From Paracentrotus lividus (taxonomy: Eukaryota > Echinodermata > Echinoidea > Camarodonta > Echinidae), in assembly GCA_940671915.1 (NCBI GenBank), contig CALNVZ010003426.1:14346512-14410511 (forward strand): 64,000 bases of DNA, written 5' to 3'. A program made the translations under genes and the position numbers. A model generated the notes under the pieces. That model was not told the origin of the DNA. It ran no database searches and saw nothing but the letters and a program-made list of their open reading frames with translations. This document shows positions 32,364 to 44,769 of this stretch, piece by piece (the stretch's first letter is position 1; every line of letters begins with the position of its first letter).

Positions 32364-32663
32364 GGGTGGTATCTCACTTCGCGAAGAAGTCTCCGCAACG
32401 GATAAAAAGTATTAGAGACGTCTCCTCGACAGTTTTCAAAAACTGTAACAAAGCACTTTCAAAGAACCATCTCAAAGTAGTTTCCGCGTCTCATGAAACG
32501 TCTCGGAGACGTCTCCGCAATGTTTAATGAAAAGGTTCTTTGAAAGTGCTTTGTTACAGTTTTTGAAAACTGTCGCAGAGATGTCTCCGCGATATCAGAG
32601 ATGTTTCTAATACTTTTTATCCGTCGAGGAGACATCTCCGTTAAGTGAGATTATATACCACCC
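32364..32663. mobile_element. Harbinger-like palindromic MITE with TTA duplication
   Basis: GGGTGGTATCTCACTTCGCG begins at 32364 and the complement ends at 32663. TTA lies on both sides (32361-32363, 32664-32666). The two halves pair almost completely, with long shared blocks such as AAAGTGCTTTGTTACAGTTT. TTA is the usual PIF/Harbinger target. Non-coding. Confidence 0.88.
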
Positions 32664-32966
32664 TTATGTTTTTTTCTTTGTGTGTGGTTTTCATTGTTTC
32701 TCTCTTGTGTTCTTATTTAATGAATCACTACAACAAATATCATAATTTTGAAAAGTGGATACCAGCAACTATTGTGTGCCATTTCTTTGTAAATAGAGAT
32801 TAAAGTATAGATGATAAATTTGTTCGAATGATGAAATTTATTTCTGAATGTCATGCCATTCCCTTGGAACTGCCCAGTACAAAATCCCCAGCTAAACCTC
32901 TTCTGGCACTAAATCTGAGAATTTAATATATGTACTGAGCACCCGGGAAATGCCAAGACACATTAA

Positions 32967-33100
32967 TGGCCCGTATTCTGAACCGTAGACAGAATTATTA
33001 TGGAGTTGGGAGTTTGTACTGTGCTAATGTGCCATCCACAATAGCACCGCACAAACTTTAAGTCCATATAAACTCAGTCTTTGGTTCAGAATATGAGCCA
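32967..33100. mobile_element. 134-bp TTAA-flanked foldback MITE
   Basis: TGGCCCGTATTCTGAACC and its complement form the ends. TTAA lies directly outside on both sides (32963-32966, 33101-33104). Most of the element pairs with itself. Non-coding. Confidence 0.8.
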
Positions 33101-33104
33101 TTAA

Positions 33105-33360
33105 AACCTGTCGGGATCGGTCTACGGACTGACGATCACAAAGTATGCGGTTTGAATCCCCTCCATTCCACTGACGTCCTTTGGCAAGACATGATTTACC
33201 AATTTGCAACTCTCGACCCTTGTGAGCTAAATGGTTACCCATGGGAAGTAATTTCTTGAATGCTGTGTGCTCCTTATCAAGGTAGCCTAGCCAAGCCGGG
33301 TAATAAATTTTACAAATTGTAGAAACACATAAAAAGGGGTTGTAACTAAATATTATTATA
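33105..33360 (+). mobile_element. tRNA-derived SINE
   Basis: The head has a decayed A box (GGTCTACGGACTGACGATC) and a B box GGTTTGAATCC. A conserved body follows with TTGGCAAGACATGATTTACC, CTAAATGGTTACCCATGG and a GAATGCTGTGTGCTC block. It ends in a TAATAAAT-like tail. The 123-residue minus-strand frame across it is a shadow. Confidence 0.8.
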
Positions 33361-33720
33361 TTTTTAATTCTTGTGACTAGTTCTTGAACTCTCAAGTCAC
33401 AAGTGTTTCCCTATTTGTCTAAACCCAAGTTAATTAAACCTTGAGAAAATTGAATTATTGAGGGTAGCTTGAGGTTTAAACGCATTGTATGAATGTACTG
33501 GAGACCTAGCTTTAACTTAGCTTTTATAATCTGCATGTTTAGATTGCATCATCCTTGCCCTCTGTTTCACGAAGAAAGAGATCACTTTCTCAATGAACAC
33601 AACATGTTTTTTATGTAAATCTGTGCTTGCAGACTTGGCTCAAGCCCAGTTAGGCCTACTGACTCCCTCTCCCACCTTCCCACTTAAATGTGATCTCCAG
33701 CCTGAAATTTGATTTAGATA
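33361..33720. other. No gene recognised
   Basis: Unremarkable AT-rich sequence. Confidence 0.5.
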
Positions 33721-33724
33721 TTAA

Positions 33725-33809
33725 TCCGTTGGGGACTGAGCCCGAATATATTCGGGCTGAAGTCTATGGCAAATGTGTGTTGTAGCCAAATCAGCTCGTC
33801 TCCAACAGG
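33725..33809. mobile_element. 85-bp TTAA-flanked mini-element, copy 1
   Basis: TCCGTTGGGGAC and GTCTCCAACAGG form inverted ends between TTAA words. The centre is a palindrome AGCCCGAATATATTCGGGCT. A second copy is at 55261-55345 and a fragment is at about 53757-53795. This is an unusually short but well-kept MITE family. Confidence 0.8.
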
Positions 33810-34312
33810 TTAACAAGAAAAACAAAAGAGAGAAATGCAGTGAAAGTTCACAAAAATTTGAAAAATATGAACTAATACATACATGTATAAATTTGTACAA
33901 TTTCTATCATTTACAAGGTGCTCACCCATATGGAACATGCAGGCACATATTCCACAAATTTCACTTTTCTCGGAATGATTTTATCATTATTCCACAAGTT
34001 ATGGCCCATATCGAAGATGAGGGAAATATCTTGAATGTGTGGGATATTCTGGTATCAGCCATTCAATATAATCTGTACTATCTCTGATGGTCATAATTCA
34101 GACAACAACTAATAGATATTTAATTATTTGACTTTATAACACTAAAAAAAATGTGTGGATTTAGGCACCCCCCCCCCCCCCTCCATTTAACAATTAGGCT
34201 GCACAATAGACCGTGCATTTAATATACTGCGCATTGAATACGCCATAATATTGCACAGCAAGTTTTGTACTTGTAGCCTAAAAGATGTTCTGTTTTGTTC
34301 ATGGTCAGTTAA

Positions 34313-34515
34313 TACTGTAGGACCTACAATAAGCCAATATTTTCGCATCCAGATATTTTCGCGATTTTGGACTAGTTGGGGAAGTTCATGAGAGCAAAAT
34401 TTCGCGATTTTGGTGATACTTCATTACTATAAATAGCCTTGTACTGATGTGAAAATGACCGACTTGCGACATTCGCGAAAATAAAGTCACCGTGAAAATA
34501 ACCACTTATACAGTA
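34313..34515. mobile_element. Foldback MITE with TATTTTCGCG interior
   Basis: TACTGTAGG at the left and TACAGTA at the right bound the element. Arms carry CAATATTTTCGC and GTGAAAATAACCACTTATAC. Further internal words TTTTCGCGATTTTGG are repeated. Non-coding. Confidence 0.65.
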
Positions 34516-34763
34516 CCCCAAAGGCACTCATGCAGACCAAAATATGCATTTTACTGAGCCGCTGAGAACCCCAATGATATTTAGGCTTAAGTTTATATCT
34601 ACCCATATAGGCCTACATTGTATATTTTATACACCTTTCTGAAGAAGAAAAAATTGGAGTTGTACAAGTATGTACATGTATGTATCTCATTTCAAACTCT
34701 TTTTTTTTCTTTCTTTTTAAGTCTTGATGAAAATCATCTGAATGTAAAACTGTAGCCTACATA

Positions 34764-35233
34764 CAGTGCGTCCCCCAAAAAACCATACACTTTTGAAATG
34801 GCTACCAAATAAAAAAATATATGGTTCTTGGGGAAAAAGTTTAGATATATATAAAGCTCATATCGTCAACTATCATTATGACACAAGAAATTCCGAAAAT
34901 AACGCATTCTTCAGTGAGCAATGCCCACATTAATTTTGTGAAGGACACAAAAATTAGCATGCTTGCGCAGGAATTTGGTATTCATTTATCCCCATTGTAT
35001 GGCACGCCATTAGGGATTCAACTAATAATGAAATAAATCGGCCAACAATGACAAAATAAACTGAAGTGTCCTTCACAAAAGTGGGCATTGCTCACTGAAG
35101 AAAGCGTTATTTTCTGAATCGTTTGTGTTATAATGATAGTTGAGGATATGAGCTTTATCTACATGTTCCCCAGATATATATTTTGTATTTGATAGACATT
35201 AGAAAAGTGTATAGATCTTTTTGGGACGCACTG
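34764..35233. mobile_element. Tc1/mariner-type palindromic MITE
   Basis: CAGTGCGTCCCCCAAAAAAC begins after TA (34762-34763). The complement TTTTGGGACGCACTG ends before TA (35234-35235). The ~200-bp arms pair, with shared TTCAGTGAGCAATGCCCAC and AACTATCATTATGACACAA-type blocks. No transposase is present. Confidence 0.88.
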
Positions 35234-35235
35234 TA

Positions 35236-35642
35236 TATCTGACTTGGGCGGCAATGGACGTAGTGGAAATAAAGCTTCCCCTTTAATGTGAGGCGTGCTC
35301 TGAATGATGTAAGCCTGACTAGTCATTTATCATACTACACGACACTAGTAGTCCGGAAATCTCTTATCAATACCAGATCTATGTATGTTTTCTGAAATTA
35401 GTTTAACCATCCCCATAAAAGCTAGATATCTAAATTGGCAACATGAAGAGGTAGTACAAGTAAATAATTTTTTCCAGTTTATTCCTGTTTCAATTGTTGA
35501 ATTTATCTCTTAAAATAGGCCTAGTGTCTTGTTTACATGCTCTGAATATTTAAAAAATAATGATAATAAAATATAGATATTTGCAAGTTAAATCTATATA
35601 TATCCTATAAAAAGGTCTTATTACAAATTGGAAACATGAAAA
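35236..35642. other. No gene recognised
   Basis: AT-rich sequence between two elements. Nothing specific. Confidence 0.5.
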
Positions 35643-35650
35643 TAGATTCA

Positions 35651-36851
35651 GAGCTACCAAGTCTCACGCATCTTGCGTGAGAATCACGCATTTCGGGTCC
35701 GTCTCACGATCTCACGCAGAACACCCCATTTCTCACGCAAATAGAGAAAAGTAGCATCATTATAGATTTTTTTACCATTTTGGGTCTCAAACCGTAAAAA
35801 GGCATAATATCGGCATTTTTGTCGCGCATCAATCCCTGCGAGTCGCGATTTTTCATGCAAGCGATCGTTATATGCAGATAGCTTACTACGTCAAACATGT
35901 GTAGCGTGCGCGCGCGCTTCCTTGTGTACAAAATACTTTGCGCGCGCACATGTGTAACGCGCCTGCCGCGTGTGCACTGCTTTAAAACACGATGTGAATG
36001 ATCTCACGCAAATTTTTTTTTTGCTCCGCCACCGAAGGTGGTGCCGGAGGCATCATGTTTTCGGTTGTCCGTCCGTTCCGTACGTCCGTACGTCCGTCTC
36101 CGTACGTCCGTCCGTACGTCTGTACGTCCCGCTGCCGTTATCGCGATATCTCAAGAACCACTCGAGATATCAACCTCAAACTTGGGGATAGTATGTACCA
36201 CCATAAGAAGATGATCTGATTAGATTTTGGAGTATGTAGGTCAAAGGTCAAGGTCACAGAGGTAAAAAATAGTGATATTCTATGTTTTGAGTTCGTTATC
36301 GCGATATCTCAAGAACCATTTGAGGTATGAGCTTCAAACTTGGGGATAGTATGTACCATCCATAGGAAGATGATCTGATTAGATTTTGGAGTATGTAGGT
36401 CAAAGGTCAAGGTCACGAGGTCAAATAGTGAAATTTCTATGTATTGAGTTTTGTTGTCATGAATATTTAAGAACCATTTGAGATATGAGCCTCAAACTTA
36501 GGTGTAGTATGTACCGCCAAAGGAAGAAGATCTGATTAGATTATGGATTATATAGGTCAAAGGTCAAAGGTCACAGAGGTCAATATGTGAAATCCATGTA
36601 TTGAGTTTGTCATCGCGATATCTCGTGGAACCAAGTAAGATATAAACTTCAAATTTAAGGGTAGTATCCAGCACCAGAGGAATATGGTCTGATTAGGTTT
36701 CGGGTCACAAGGTCAAAGGTCAAGTAAAAATATTTTATAAAGCAAAATGAGTAGATGAATGTGCGATATTTTTCTGATCTGGCAATGGCGGAGGCATATA
36801 TTTCGACCGCGCGCGGTCGAGGATTCATCTTGTTTGAACTTGGCATCTCTG
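35651..36851. mobile_element. hAT-type element with 8-bp duplication, hosting a second element
   Basis: TAGATTCA at 35643-35650 and 36852-36859 is a perfect 8-bp duplication. The tips are GAGCTACCAAG at the left and CTTGGCATCTCTG at the right, so the complement CAGAGATGCCAAG has the hAT-like CAGAG start. About 370 bp of the left interior is rich in CTCACGCA words. The remainder is the nested 36021-36832 element. No transposase frame is seen. Confidence 0.82.
36021..36832. mobile_element. Nested element with four ~158-bp tandem units
   Basis: It starts with the hairpin TTGCTCCGCCACCGAAGGTG and a CCGTACGTCCGT-rich stretch. About four tandem units follow (near 36135, 36297, 36455 and 36610). 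Each reads ATCGCGATATCTCAAGAACC, then GGGGATAGTATGTACC, GATGATCTGATTAGATTTTG and GGTCAAAGGTCAAGGTCAC. It closes with the palindrome CGACCGCGCGCGGTCG. A unit fragment also lies at 53470-53555. Non-coding. The family was not classified. Confidence 0.75.
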
Positions 36852-36983
36852 TAGATTCAGTGCTTTCCTTTACAAATCTTTTAATTTGCCATTAATCTTC
36901 ATTACAATAAATGTCATTGCATCAGAGTTTATAGCTGATGCATGGGAGAAACATAAATTTAAGATAAATTGATGCCAATTTAA

Positions 36984-37422
36984 AGGTAGTGTCAGCCTTT
37001 TGCAGGCCAAAATATTACATTTCTAGTTTTTGAGAGGATATAGTAGTATATCAATGACTATATCTTCCCACAACATGATTAAGCTCAAATGTGTATGTTT
37101 GTCATTTTATTGCGATTATCAAAATTCATTCCTATTTTTTCGAAGCTCGAAAAATATACCGTACGGTGCGAACCGTTGATCGTTACGCAGAGAATAATGC
37201 ACGCTGATGCGCCGTGTGTATATTGCTGTGTATGGTCCGCGCTGCACGTGCTGTAATATCATGGAGAGCTGGTCTAGATTGGTAGTCAGATTTTCGATTC
37301 ATATTTCTGATCTAGGCAACCTATGACAGTAAGATTGAATAGACAGTATAGGTTGATCAAATTCTAAAGTAATGCCAAGTGGCATTAGTTTTCGAAATTT
37401 GTAAAAAAGGATGACACTACCT
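36984..37422. mobile_element. TTAA-flanked MITE with AGGTAGTGTCA ends
   Basis: AGGTAGTGTCA and TGACACTACCT are inverted ends between TTAA words (36980-36983, 37423-37426). The 439-bp interior is non-coding. TTAA points to a Kolobok- or piggyBac-type transposase acting in trans. Confidence 0.88.
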
Positions 37423-37426
37423 TTAA

Positions 37427-37799
37427 GGGAGGAAGTTACAGTTTGTTTCATTTCAGTACACATGTACTTCCAATTGTCCAAATAATGTCCCTCTGTAAGT
37501 TTATAATGTCAAGCATGCCTGACTCCATTTGGCTAGTAGACCGGAAGTTCATAATCGATAAGTGTCGTACTCAGTCGCAATCAGCAAATTAAAGTGGGTG
37601 TGAATTTACATAAAAGCAAATGCCAACCTTTAGGAAAGAACTACGTGTATGTCTATAATGGAAAGTGGCCAGGGAGGGGGTAGGGATGTTCCCCTATACC
37701 AATTAGCCAAATAAAAAGTGAAGGCGAGGGGAGAGATTGAGGAATGCATGAGAACATAAAACGGAATTTATAATAATCGAGATGACAAAAAGGCCCGAG
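37427..37799. other. No gene recognised
   Basis: Nothing specific was seen. Confidence 0.5.
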
Positions 37800-38040
37800 A
37801 TGTTTATAGGCCCGTCTTCACTAGCTCGAGATGACAAAATAGCTAGCTATTTCTGATCTGACCAATTAGCCCGATCAGAACTAGCTCGAGATTATTTGTA
37901 ATGTGGACGCAATTAGCTAGCTACTTTGTGGGCTAGAATCTCGAGATTCAAGCCCGAGTCAACTAGGGCTAGTTTGCGAAATAGCTAGCTATTTGGCGAA
38001 CTAGCTAGCTATTTCGCAGATGTGGACGCACTCGGGTTTT
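37800..38040. repeat. CTCGAG/AGCTAGCT-saturated block
   Basis: In 240 bp the words ACTAGCTCGAGAT, AAATAGCTAGCTATTT and AACTAGCTAGC recur many times, all of them near-palindromes. TIRs are not clear. It is probably a relative of the better-bounded element at 47805-48245. Confidence 0.65.
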
Positions 38041-38104
38041 TTAACTCTGGATAATTTATTCATGATGTCCAACCATAATGCAATTCGAGTTCCGGTTTTG
38101 ATAT

Positions 38105-39470
38105 AATATGGAATGATAGAATTAAGAAAAAATAAATGAGGGATAAAACAAAGAAATACATAAGAATTGAGAGAATGGAAGATGAATAAAGGATAAAACA
38201 AAGAAATACATAAGAAATGATAAACGATAAAACGAAAAAAGGAAACAAAGAAATACATAAGAATTTAGAGAAGACAAGATACATGAAGAATAAAACAAAG
38301 AAATACATAAGATAATGATAGATGATAAGACGAAAGAAGGAAAAACAAAGAAATACATAAGAATTGAGAGAAGAAAAGATGAATGAAGGATAAAACAAAG
38401 AAATACATAAGAATTGAGAAAATAGAAGATGAATGAAGGATAAAACAAAGAAATACATAAGAATTGAGAGAAGAAAAGATGAGTGAAGGATAAAACAAAG
38501 AAATACATAGAATTGAGAGAAGAAAGATGAGTGAAGATAAAACAAGAAATACATAAGAATTGAGAGAAGAAAAGATGAGTGAAGGATAAAACAAAGAATA
38601 CATAAGAAATTGAGAGAAGAAAGATGAATGAAGGAATAAACAAAGAAATCATAAGAATTGAGAGAAGAAAAGATGAATGAAGGATAAACAAAGAAATACA
38701 TAGAATTGAGAGAAGAAAAGATGAGTGAAGGATAAAACAAAGAAATACATAAGAATTGAGAGAAGAAAAGATGAGTGAAGGATAAAACAAAGAAATAAAT
38801 AAGAATTGAGAGAAAAAGATGAATGAAGGATAAAACAAGAAATACATAAGAATTGAGAGAAGATAAGATGAAGTGAAGGATAAACAAAGAAATACATAAG
38901 AATTGAGAGAAGAAAAGATGAATGAGGATAAAAAGAAATAATAAGAATTGAGAGAAGAAAATAGATGAGTGAAGGATAAAACATAGATACATAGAAGTTT
39001 GAGAGAAGAAAGATGAGATGAAGGTATAACAAGAAATACATAAGAATTGAGAGCAGAAAGATGAGTGAAGGATAAAACAAAGAAATACATAAGAATTGAG
39101 AGAAGAGAGAAAATGAATGAAGGATAAAACAAGGAAATACATTAGAAATGATAGACGATAAAACGAAAGAAGGAAAAACAAAGAAATACATGAGAATTAA
39201 GAGAAGAGGAGATGAAAGAATGACGAAAAATGAAAGAATGACGAAAAACAAAGAAACACAATAAGACTTGAAAGTAGAAAAGATGGTAGAATGACAAAAA
39301 TAAAGAAATATATAAACATTTCAAGAAAAGAAGAGACAAATTAGGGATAAAACAAAGAAATACAAAATAATTAAGAGAAGAGAAGAAAAAGAAATTTACA
39401 TAAATATGATAGAAGGGAAAATGAAAGGACAATAAAATAAAAATACTTTAGAAATAATGGAGAAAATGCT
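38105..39470. repeat. Purine-rich ~49-bp satellite, about 26 units
   Basis: The unit reads GGATAAAACAAAGAAATACA, then TAAGAATTGAGAGAAGAAAA, then GATGAATGAA. Single-base length changes between units shift the phase, so long minus-strand frames (up to 373 codons) arise and overlap. They are composed of MYFFVLSFIHL-like periodic peptides and are not considered genes. The edges are more diverged than the middle. Confidence 0.95.
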
Positions 39471-40766
39471 CGCAACTGGGAGCACTCTGCTGCACAAGAC
39501 ATCGTGCTACTAGTAGTATTAGTAAGAAACCCTGACTGATTCCCACCCCCCCCCCCCTCCACCCCTACCACCAACCCTTCTCTTAGGCTCCCCGGCTGCC
39601 AATGGTAGCAGTTCAAGCCCAGGTTCAAGTAAGTGTCAAGTAGACACTACATTATAGGTTTCTATTTATACATATATGTAGCTCTACAAATGTACTCATG
39701 CATGGCTGGTTGTGGATGATGGGACAAGGGGGGGGGGGGTTACATGTTGTACCACCCCCCCCCCCCTACACACTTTTTTCAGTTAACGTGTAGGCCCTGT
39801 AATAAAACCCCAAAATTACCATCTATTTATGATTTTCAGCCTTTTTTAAAAGCCTGTAGAGATAAGACCAAAATTACTAGGCTATTCTGCAAAGATATTG
39901 TTTATTTTGCTTTAAAACATGTTAAAGGGGGAAAAAAATTACAAGATGAGTCGATTTTGCAAATAAGTTGCTTGTTTTTTAATCAATTCCAGTCAAATTA
40001 ACATGCACATACATGTACCTCTGTCGACCTCATAATATTTCGCCCAAATATTATTAGCATTTGGCAAACAAACATATAAGAGAAGATGTCTATGTACACA
40101 GTAGGCCTACATTATGTTCATGTTTGTCTGGAGAATCTATAGTATTTTGCTGGCATGGCCGACCGACCTGACCCCGGACTGATCTACATTTGATTATCTT
40201 GGCAGCTAGACTGTATCACAAACTTCCAAGGTCAATGCCTACAATTGCCTGTGTACTTAAATGACTTGCTATGGTATTAAAGCTGTGTGTTTGTGTGTTT
40301 TCTTTTGGCCGCACTGCTTAAAGTACACGGAAAGGGAGTTTGTCTACACATGTGCATGTGCATCAAAGCAGGCCGTTTTCCTTTTTGTGTACACAATATT
40401 CCGTGGTTAAGCGGACCCAGTCATGGTTTTCTTTTCTTCTCTCATGCTCTGTCGATATCCATGTTCCTTTCAGCATAGATTTGAGATTTGCTGGTGAGGA
40501 AGGAACTTGATCAAGATCAGAATATAGACAACAAACTGCATTTCTTTGGAAGTGGAACTGTTTGACGTTTAGTAAACTGTGACCTGTACCTGGGGATTAG
40601 AACTGCTATAGATGTCATGCCACTTAAATAAGTTGGTAGGTAAATATTTTGATATTCAACAGGGTACACAAAAACATTGTATGACATTTACAGTCTGAGT
40701 CAAGGAGAATTATTATGTAAGTAACCTTGTTTCAAAACAAGACATTAGCAGGAGCATGATGTTCAT
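39471..40766. other. No gene; several poly-C/poly-G tracts
   Basis: C or G runs of 10 or more lie near 39547, 39729 and 39757. No coding signal or element ends were recognised. Confidence 0.5.
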
Positions 40767-41472
40767 GGGGGTATCTCGCTCGCAAGGGAATCGAATTTGA
40801 ACAGCGCCATAGAGACGCTAGACTACTTTAAATTAAGTACGTTTTAAATATCACGCATGACATGTGCTTGCCGAGCAAAGCAGCACTACAAAAGAATATG
40901 CAGCATGTTGATGCCTATTGTACATGCAGTCACGCCCTCCCCCCCCCCCCCCCCCCCCACACTCGGGTGGTCAACCATACACATATATGCCTGTTCCCAA
41001 GTTCTCTGGAAAGGGGTTTAATTTAGGGCCTCAGGTTGGGGGAAAAAAAAAAGAAATCGTTGAAATAGGGCCAGGGTCTTTTAGCATTTCCCCCTACCAA
41101 TTATTTAATAGGGGTATTTTTCAATTCTTTGAAGACAAATCCTGAAATAAGGTCCAGAATATGGTGCAAAAACCTGGGAAAGGGGGGTGATTTTATTGGC
41201 TACCCCTCCAAAAAGCCTGTAATAGGGGGGGTAATTTTGGTTCAACTTCCCTTCCAAATGCCTGAAATAGGGGGTAATTTTGGCACGGCTTCCCCAACTG
41301 ATAGGGGTATCTCTTTTATCTGGAACGAGCATACGTGTATGGTTGACCCCCTGAGTGAGGGGGGGGGGGGGGGGGGGTTCGGATGCAGTCATCTCTCTCT
41401 GTCTCATTTTTATGCAATAGTTATTTGAATTCACTTCGTTCACTTGCATTCTCGGCTCAGTGAGATACCCCC
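40767..41472. mobile_element. Foldback element with GGGGGTATCTC ends and poly-C/poly-G arms
   Basis: GGGGGTATCTCGCT at 40767 and AGTGAGATACCCCC at 41459 are inverted ends. Inside, a second inverted pair starts with TGCAGTCA, a long C-run (about 40936-40958) or G-run (about 41360-41378), and GGTCAACCATACAC. The tips resemble the GGGTGGTATCTCACTTCGCG family. Non-coding. Confidence 0.75.
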
Positions 41473-41919
41473 TATATTGTAGATGGGATTAGGGGATTCC
41501 ATGATGACATTTGCTCTGGCATCAGTAGCTCAGCTGTATGACTAACTTCAGATGTGGACTTGAAAGAAAAGTTCACCCTGGAATTTATTAGGTTTCTTTA
41601 AAAAAAAAGAAAAGAAAATACAATACCTGTAGGGTCAGAGCCAAAAATAGTGATGACTTCAAATGGTAAAATTTTCAAATTGGTAGAGACATAGAAGGAT
41701 CACGCTTGCTCTGCTCCAAATTTTACTGTCCGCAAATTGATCGTGGATCACACTACATGTGATCTACGCTCATGTACGAGGACCGCATGATAATTGATTT
41801 TGGCAAAAATAGCGTATATATATGCTATCAAACCAACTGCACATTAATATTAGGCAGTCATTGGAGATACCATACAGCAATTGATATAAAAAGGACTCTT
41901 AACTCTTGCTGCATTATAA
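41473..41919. other. No gene recognised
   Basis: Short frames only. Confidence 0.5.
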
Positions 41920-41923
41920 TTAA

Positions 41924-42506
41924 AGGGGAATCCAACCCAAGGAGAGAATCAACCTTACAGGAAAGAGGTTTTTTTTTAGAAAAAAATCTTTAAAAAATGT
42001 TTCATCAAAATCGGTTATAAAATAAGAGAGTTATGGAAGTTTGAAAAGTCTAGTTGTACCTTCTATGGGGATCCTCAAATTGGCATCATCGGCTTCAAAT
42101 TGGCCGATCTTATGGACAACTCGCCATTCATTTTGTACACAAATTTTCAGATTTTCCCTATTTTCTTTCGAAATATATCTTACCTCCTTCTGAGCTCAAC
42201 ATATATTGTGTGAAATATATTTTCCCATGACATATTTTGAGCTCAGAAGTAAAGAAGACAAATTTTGAAAGAAAATGGGGAAAATCTGAAAATTTGTGTA
42301 CAAAATGAATGGAGAGTTGTCCATGAGATCGGCCATTTTGAAGCCAATGATGCCAATTTGAGGATCCCCATAGAAGGAACAACTAGACTTTTCAAACTTC
42401 CATAACTCTAATATTTTATAACCGATTTTGATGAACTTTTTTTTAGATTGCTCCTCATTTTCCTCTTTCCTGTAAGGTTGATTCTTTCCTTGGGTTGGAT
42501 TCCCCT
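41924..42506. mobile_element. TTAA-flanked palindromic MITE, AGGGGAATCCAACCC ends
   Basis: AGGGGAATCCAACCCAAGG and its complement are bounded by TTAA (41920-41923, 42507-42510). The arms pair over nearly their whole length around about 42210. Shared blocks include GGGGATCCTCAAATTGGCAT and ACAAATTTTCAGATTTTCCC. Both arms are >90% alike by eye. Non-coding. Confidence 0.92.
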
Positions 42507-42589
42507 TTAAGACCAATGGTAAAGTGGAGGCCTATTTTAAAATACACAATGACATTTTATAAAGCACACTTTTGTGATACAATATCAGT

Positions 42590-42808
42590 CTAGGCGCAAT
42601 TACTCCAGTCACAGAATTCAATCCCAGTCATCATTTTACAGGTGTGCACAAAGCATCCTACCAGCTACCCGCTTTTACTCATGGGTGGGGTGAAGCAAAT
42701 GTAGATAGAATGACTTGCCCAAGGATATAAGCCCTGAAGCTGGTAATCCAACCCATGTGACCTTTGCATTCTTATTCAATTGATACGACCACTAGACCAC
42801 TTCAAAAC
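42590..42808 (-). mobile_element. tRNA-derived SINE
   Basis: On the minus strand GTGGTCTAGTGGTCGTATC fits an A box and GGTTGGATTACC a decayed B box. The body contains CTTGGGCAAGTCATTCTA and GTAGCTGGTAGGATGC. These body motifs are seen in other invertebrate SINEs, including the one at 33105. Confidence 0.65.
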
Positions 42809-44561
42809 AACAAAAGTACATCCTACAATACATGAAGTTTTATGTATTTCTCCCATGCCCTTTAATGTTAAATGATTCGTTAATCAACCATAAACCGATT
42901 GAGGCACAAGAATGAATGATTCTAATTCCAAGTCTGTGCTTATTAAGTGATTCTGTTTTGCACAATATCTTTAATGATGTGTTTTCACATGCTCTGAATG
43001 CTAATATTGCTCAGCAAATTGACTGTGAATGGCACAAGTTTTAGTACTTCTCTTTATGTGCTAAGTGTGAACGATTCGAAATTTTCTAAAGGGTGTTTAC
43101 TCAAGTTATAAAATGATTTTTGTAATAGAAGTTCAATTGTTCATTTTGTAATGATGTCTTCGTCTATGGAACCAAACATTAGCTTTTACTGTAAGTTACT
43201 TAAAATCTACCTTTTTGTCATTCCGCAAAGCTCGCACTTTATAGGTATAAAACACTTTTTTAAATATGGCCCCAAGAGCTATTTCCATGGTTCATGGAGA
43301 TTTTGCTGTTATTTTCTTCAGGTGGACTGACAAATTTTCAGGTGGGCTTGTGCAACTGCATTGTGTCTCTTGATGATCCCTGGTACAAAAAGGAGTTGAC
43401 TCCCCCTTGCCCTTGTATTGGTAAAGGCTTAACTCCTCTGTTCCTCTATTTGTCCTCAGAATATTCTTCCTCTATATCTCTTTGAATATTGTAGATTAAT
43501 GGGTTAGAAAATTGAAGATTATCTTTAGGGTTAGGTTTCTTTAAGCCTTGGGCTACAATTTACAATGTAGGAATGCACTTGATGATCATAGCTTTGGAAA
43601 TCAAGCGTGAAAAGCGGAAAGATTATAAAACCATGATTGAATTATGTAAAGACTTGGGAGAATTGGGGCCTCTACTTTATTGAATGTTCGGTGTATAAAG
43701 GAAATCAACCATGTAGAACAGTATGAATGAAAGCGTTGCTAAATCTGCAATGAGTTATACAATTTTCATTGATACCTCAATTGTAAATTTGTATAAAAAC
43801 CGCTTTGATTGCTCGACGGTTCGCCAATCCTCTTGATCTTATAGCCTTCTACTATAAGTCTATTTTCACATTATTAGATCTGTGTGAAATTTACTGTTTG
43901 GTTTTGAGTTTACTGGGTTATACAAAATGTGCAACAAAGAATGAAAGGAGAACTTTGAGGCAAAAAAAAAAAGGATTTCAATTAAACCTGAAAAATGTAC
44001 CTTGAAATTGAATTATACCCTTGAGCACCTAAACTGCCCCAAACCACCCTCCGGTTCAGTAGCGGATGCAGAATGATGTCATATAATGAATTTACCGGGT
44101 CCATGCGTAAACACAATAGAGCCGCTTTTGTCTCCAGACAATTGGGCCCCCGAAATGCATTCAATTCGGTTTTCTTGGATCCGCGCCTGCGGTTTCTGCA
44201 TGCTATAGTCCCAGTTTCCAAAATGTATCGGTCAAACATGCCTATACTGGTTGTGCATTACCTAAGAATGCAGTGTGTGCTGTTGGATTCTGCACAATAA
44301 AAATATATTTTTAATATGCAGTGTGGAGCGAATAAGAGAATTTCCTAATGAAATACTTGTTTAATGCAGCTAAACACTTTGTTGTTGGGAATGAGCTAAC
44401 ATGTTTTATGCAGTCAAATATAAGAGAGAGAAGTGGACAGAATTAAATATTTGATAATTGATCTTGACATGAATCCAAGAAAGAAGAGAGAGAGAGTGGA
44501 CTCAAGATTAATACCCCCATTTTAATTACGAGTAGTCCTTTGTCCACTGTAGATCTACATG
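42809..44561. other. No gene recognised
   Basis: About 1.75 kb without a convincing exon, inverted repeat or element. Frames are short and lack recognisable domains. Confidence 0.5.
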
Positions 44562-44769
44562 TACAGTGTCCCCAAAAATTATTTGTACACTTTGAAAAAG
44601 TGGAATTGAATAAATCGACGTTGGTTTGAAATTTTGCTTACTATTTATATCAATGGTAGGTAATGTTACTATCACCTAAACGCTAAATCTCAAATGTTCC
44701 GCCAGTCTCGGAAGTTCTAGGCCGCCATTTGCAATTTTCATGCCCAAAAATTATTTGTACAATTCAGAA

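Noticed and set aside
33024-33395. 123-codon minus-strand frame
   Set aside because: It is the complement of a tRNA-derived SINE and a flanking MITE arm.
38060-39251. Overlapping minus-strand frames of 373, 336 and 200 codons rich in MYFFVLSFIHL-type sequence
   Set aside because: They are translations of the ~49-bp satellite in shifting phases, with no domain and strong periodicity.
43982-44239. 85-codon minus-strand frame
   Set aside because: No recognisable domain and no splice or repeat context that would support it.
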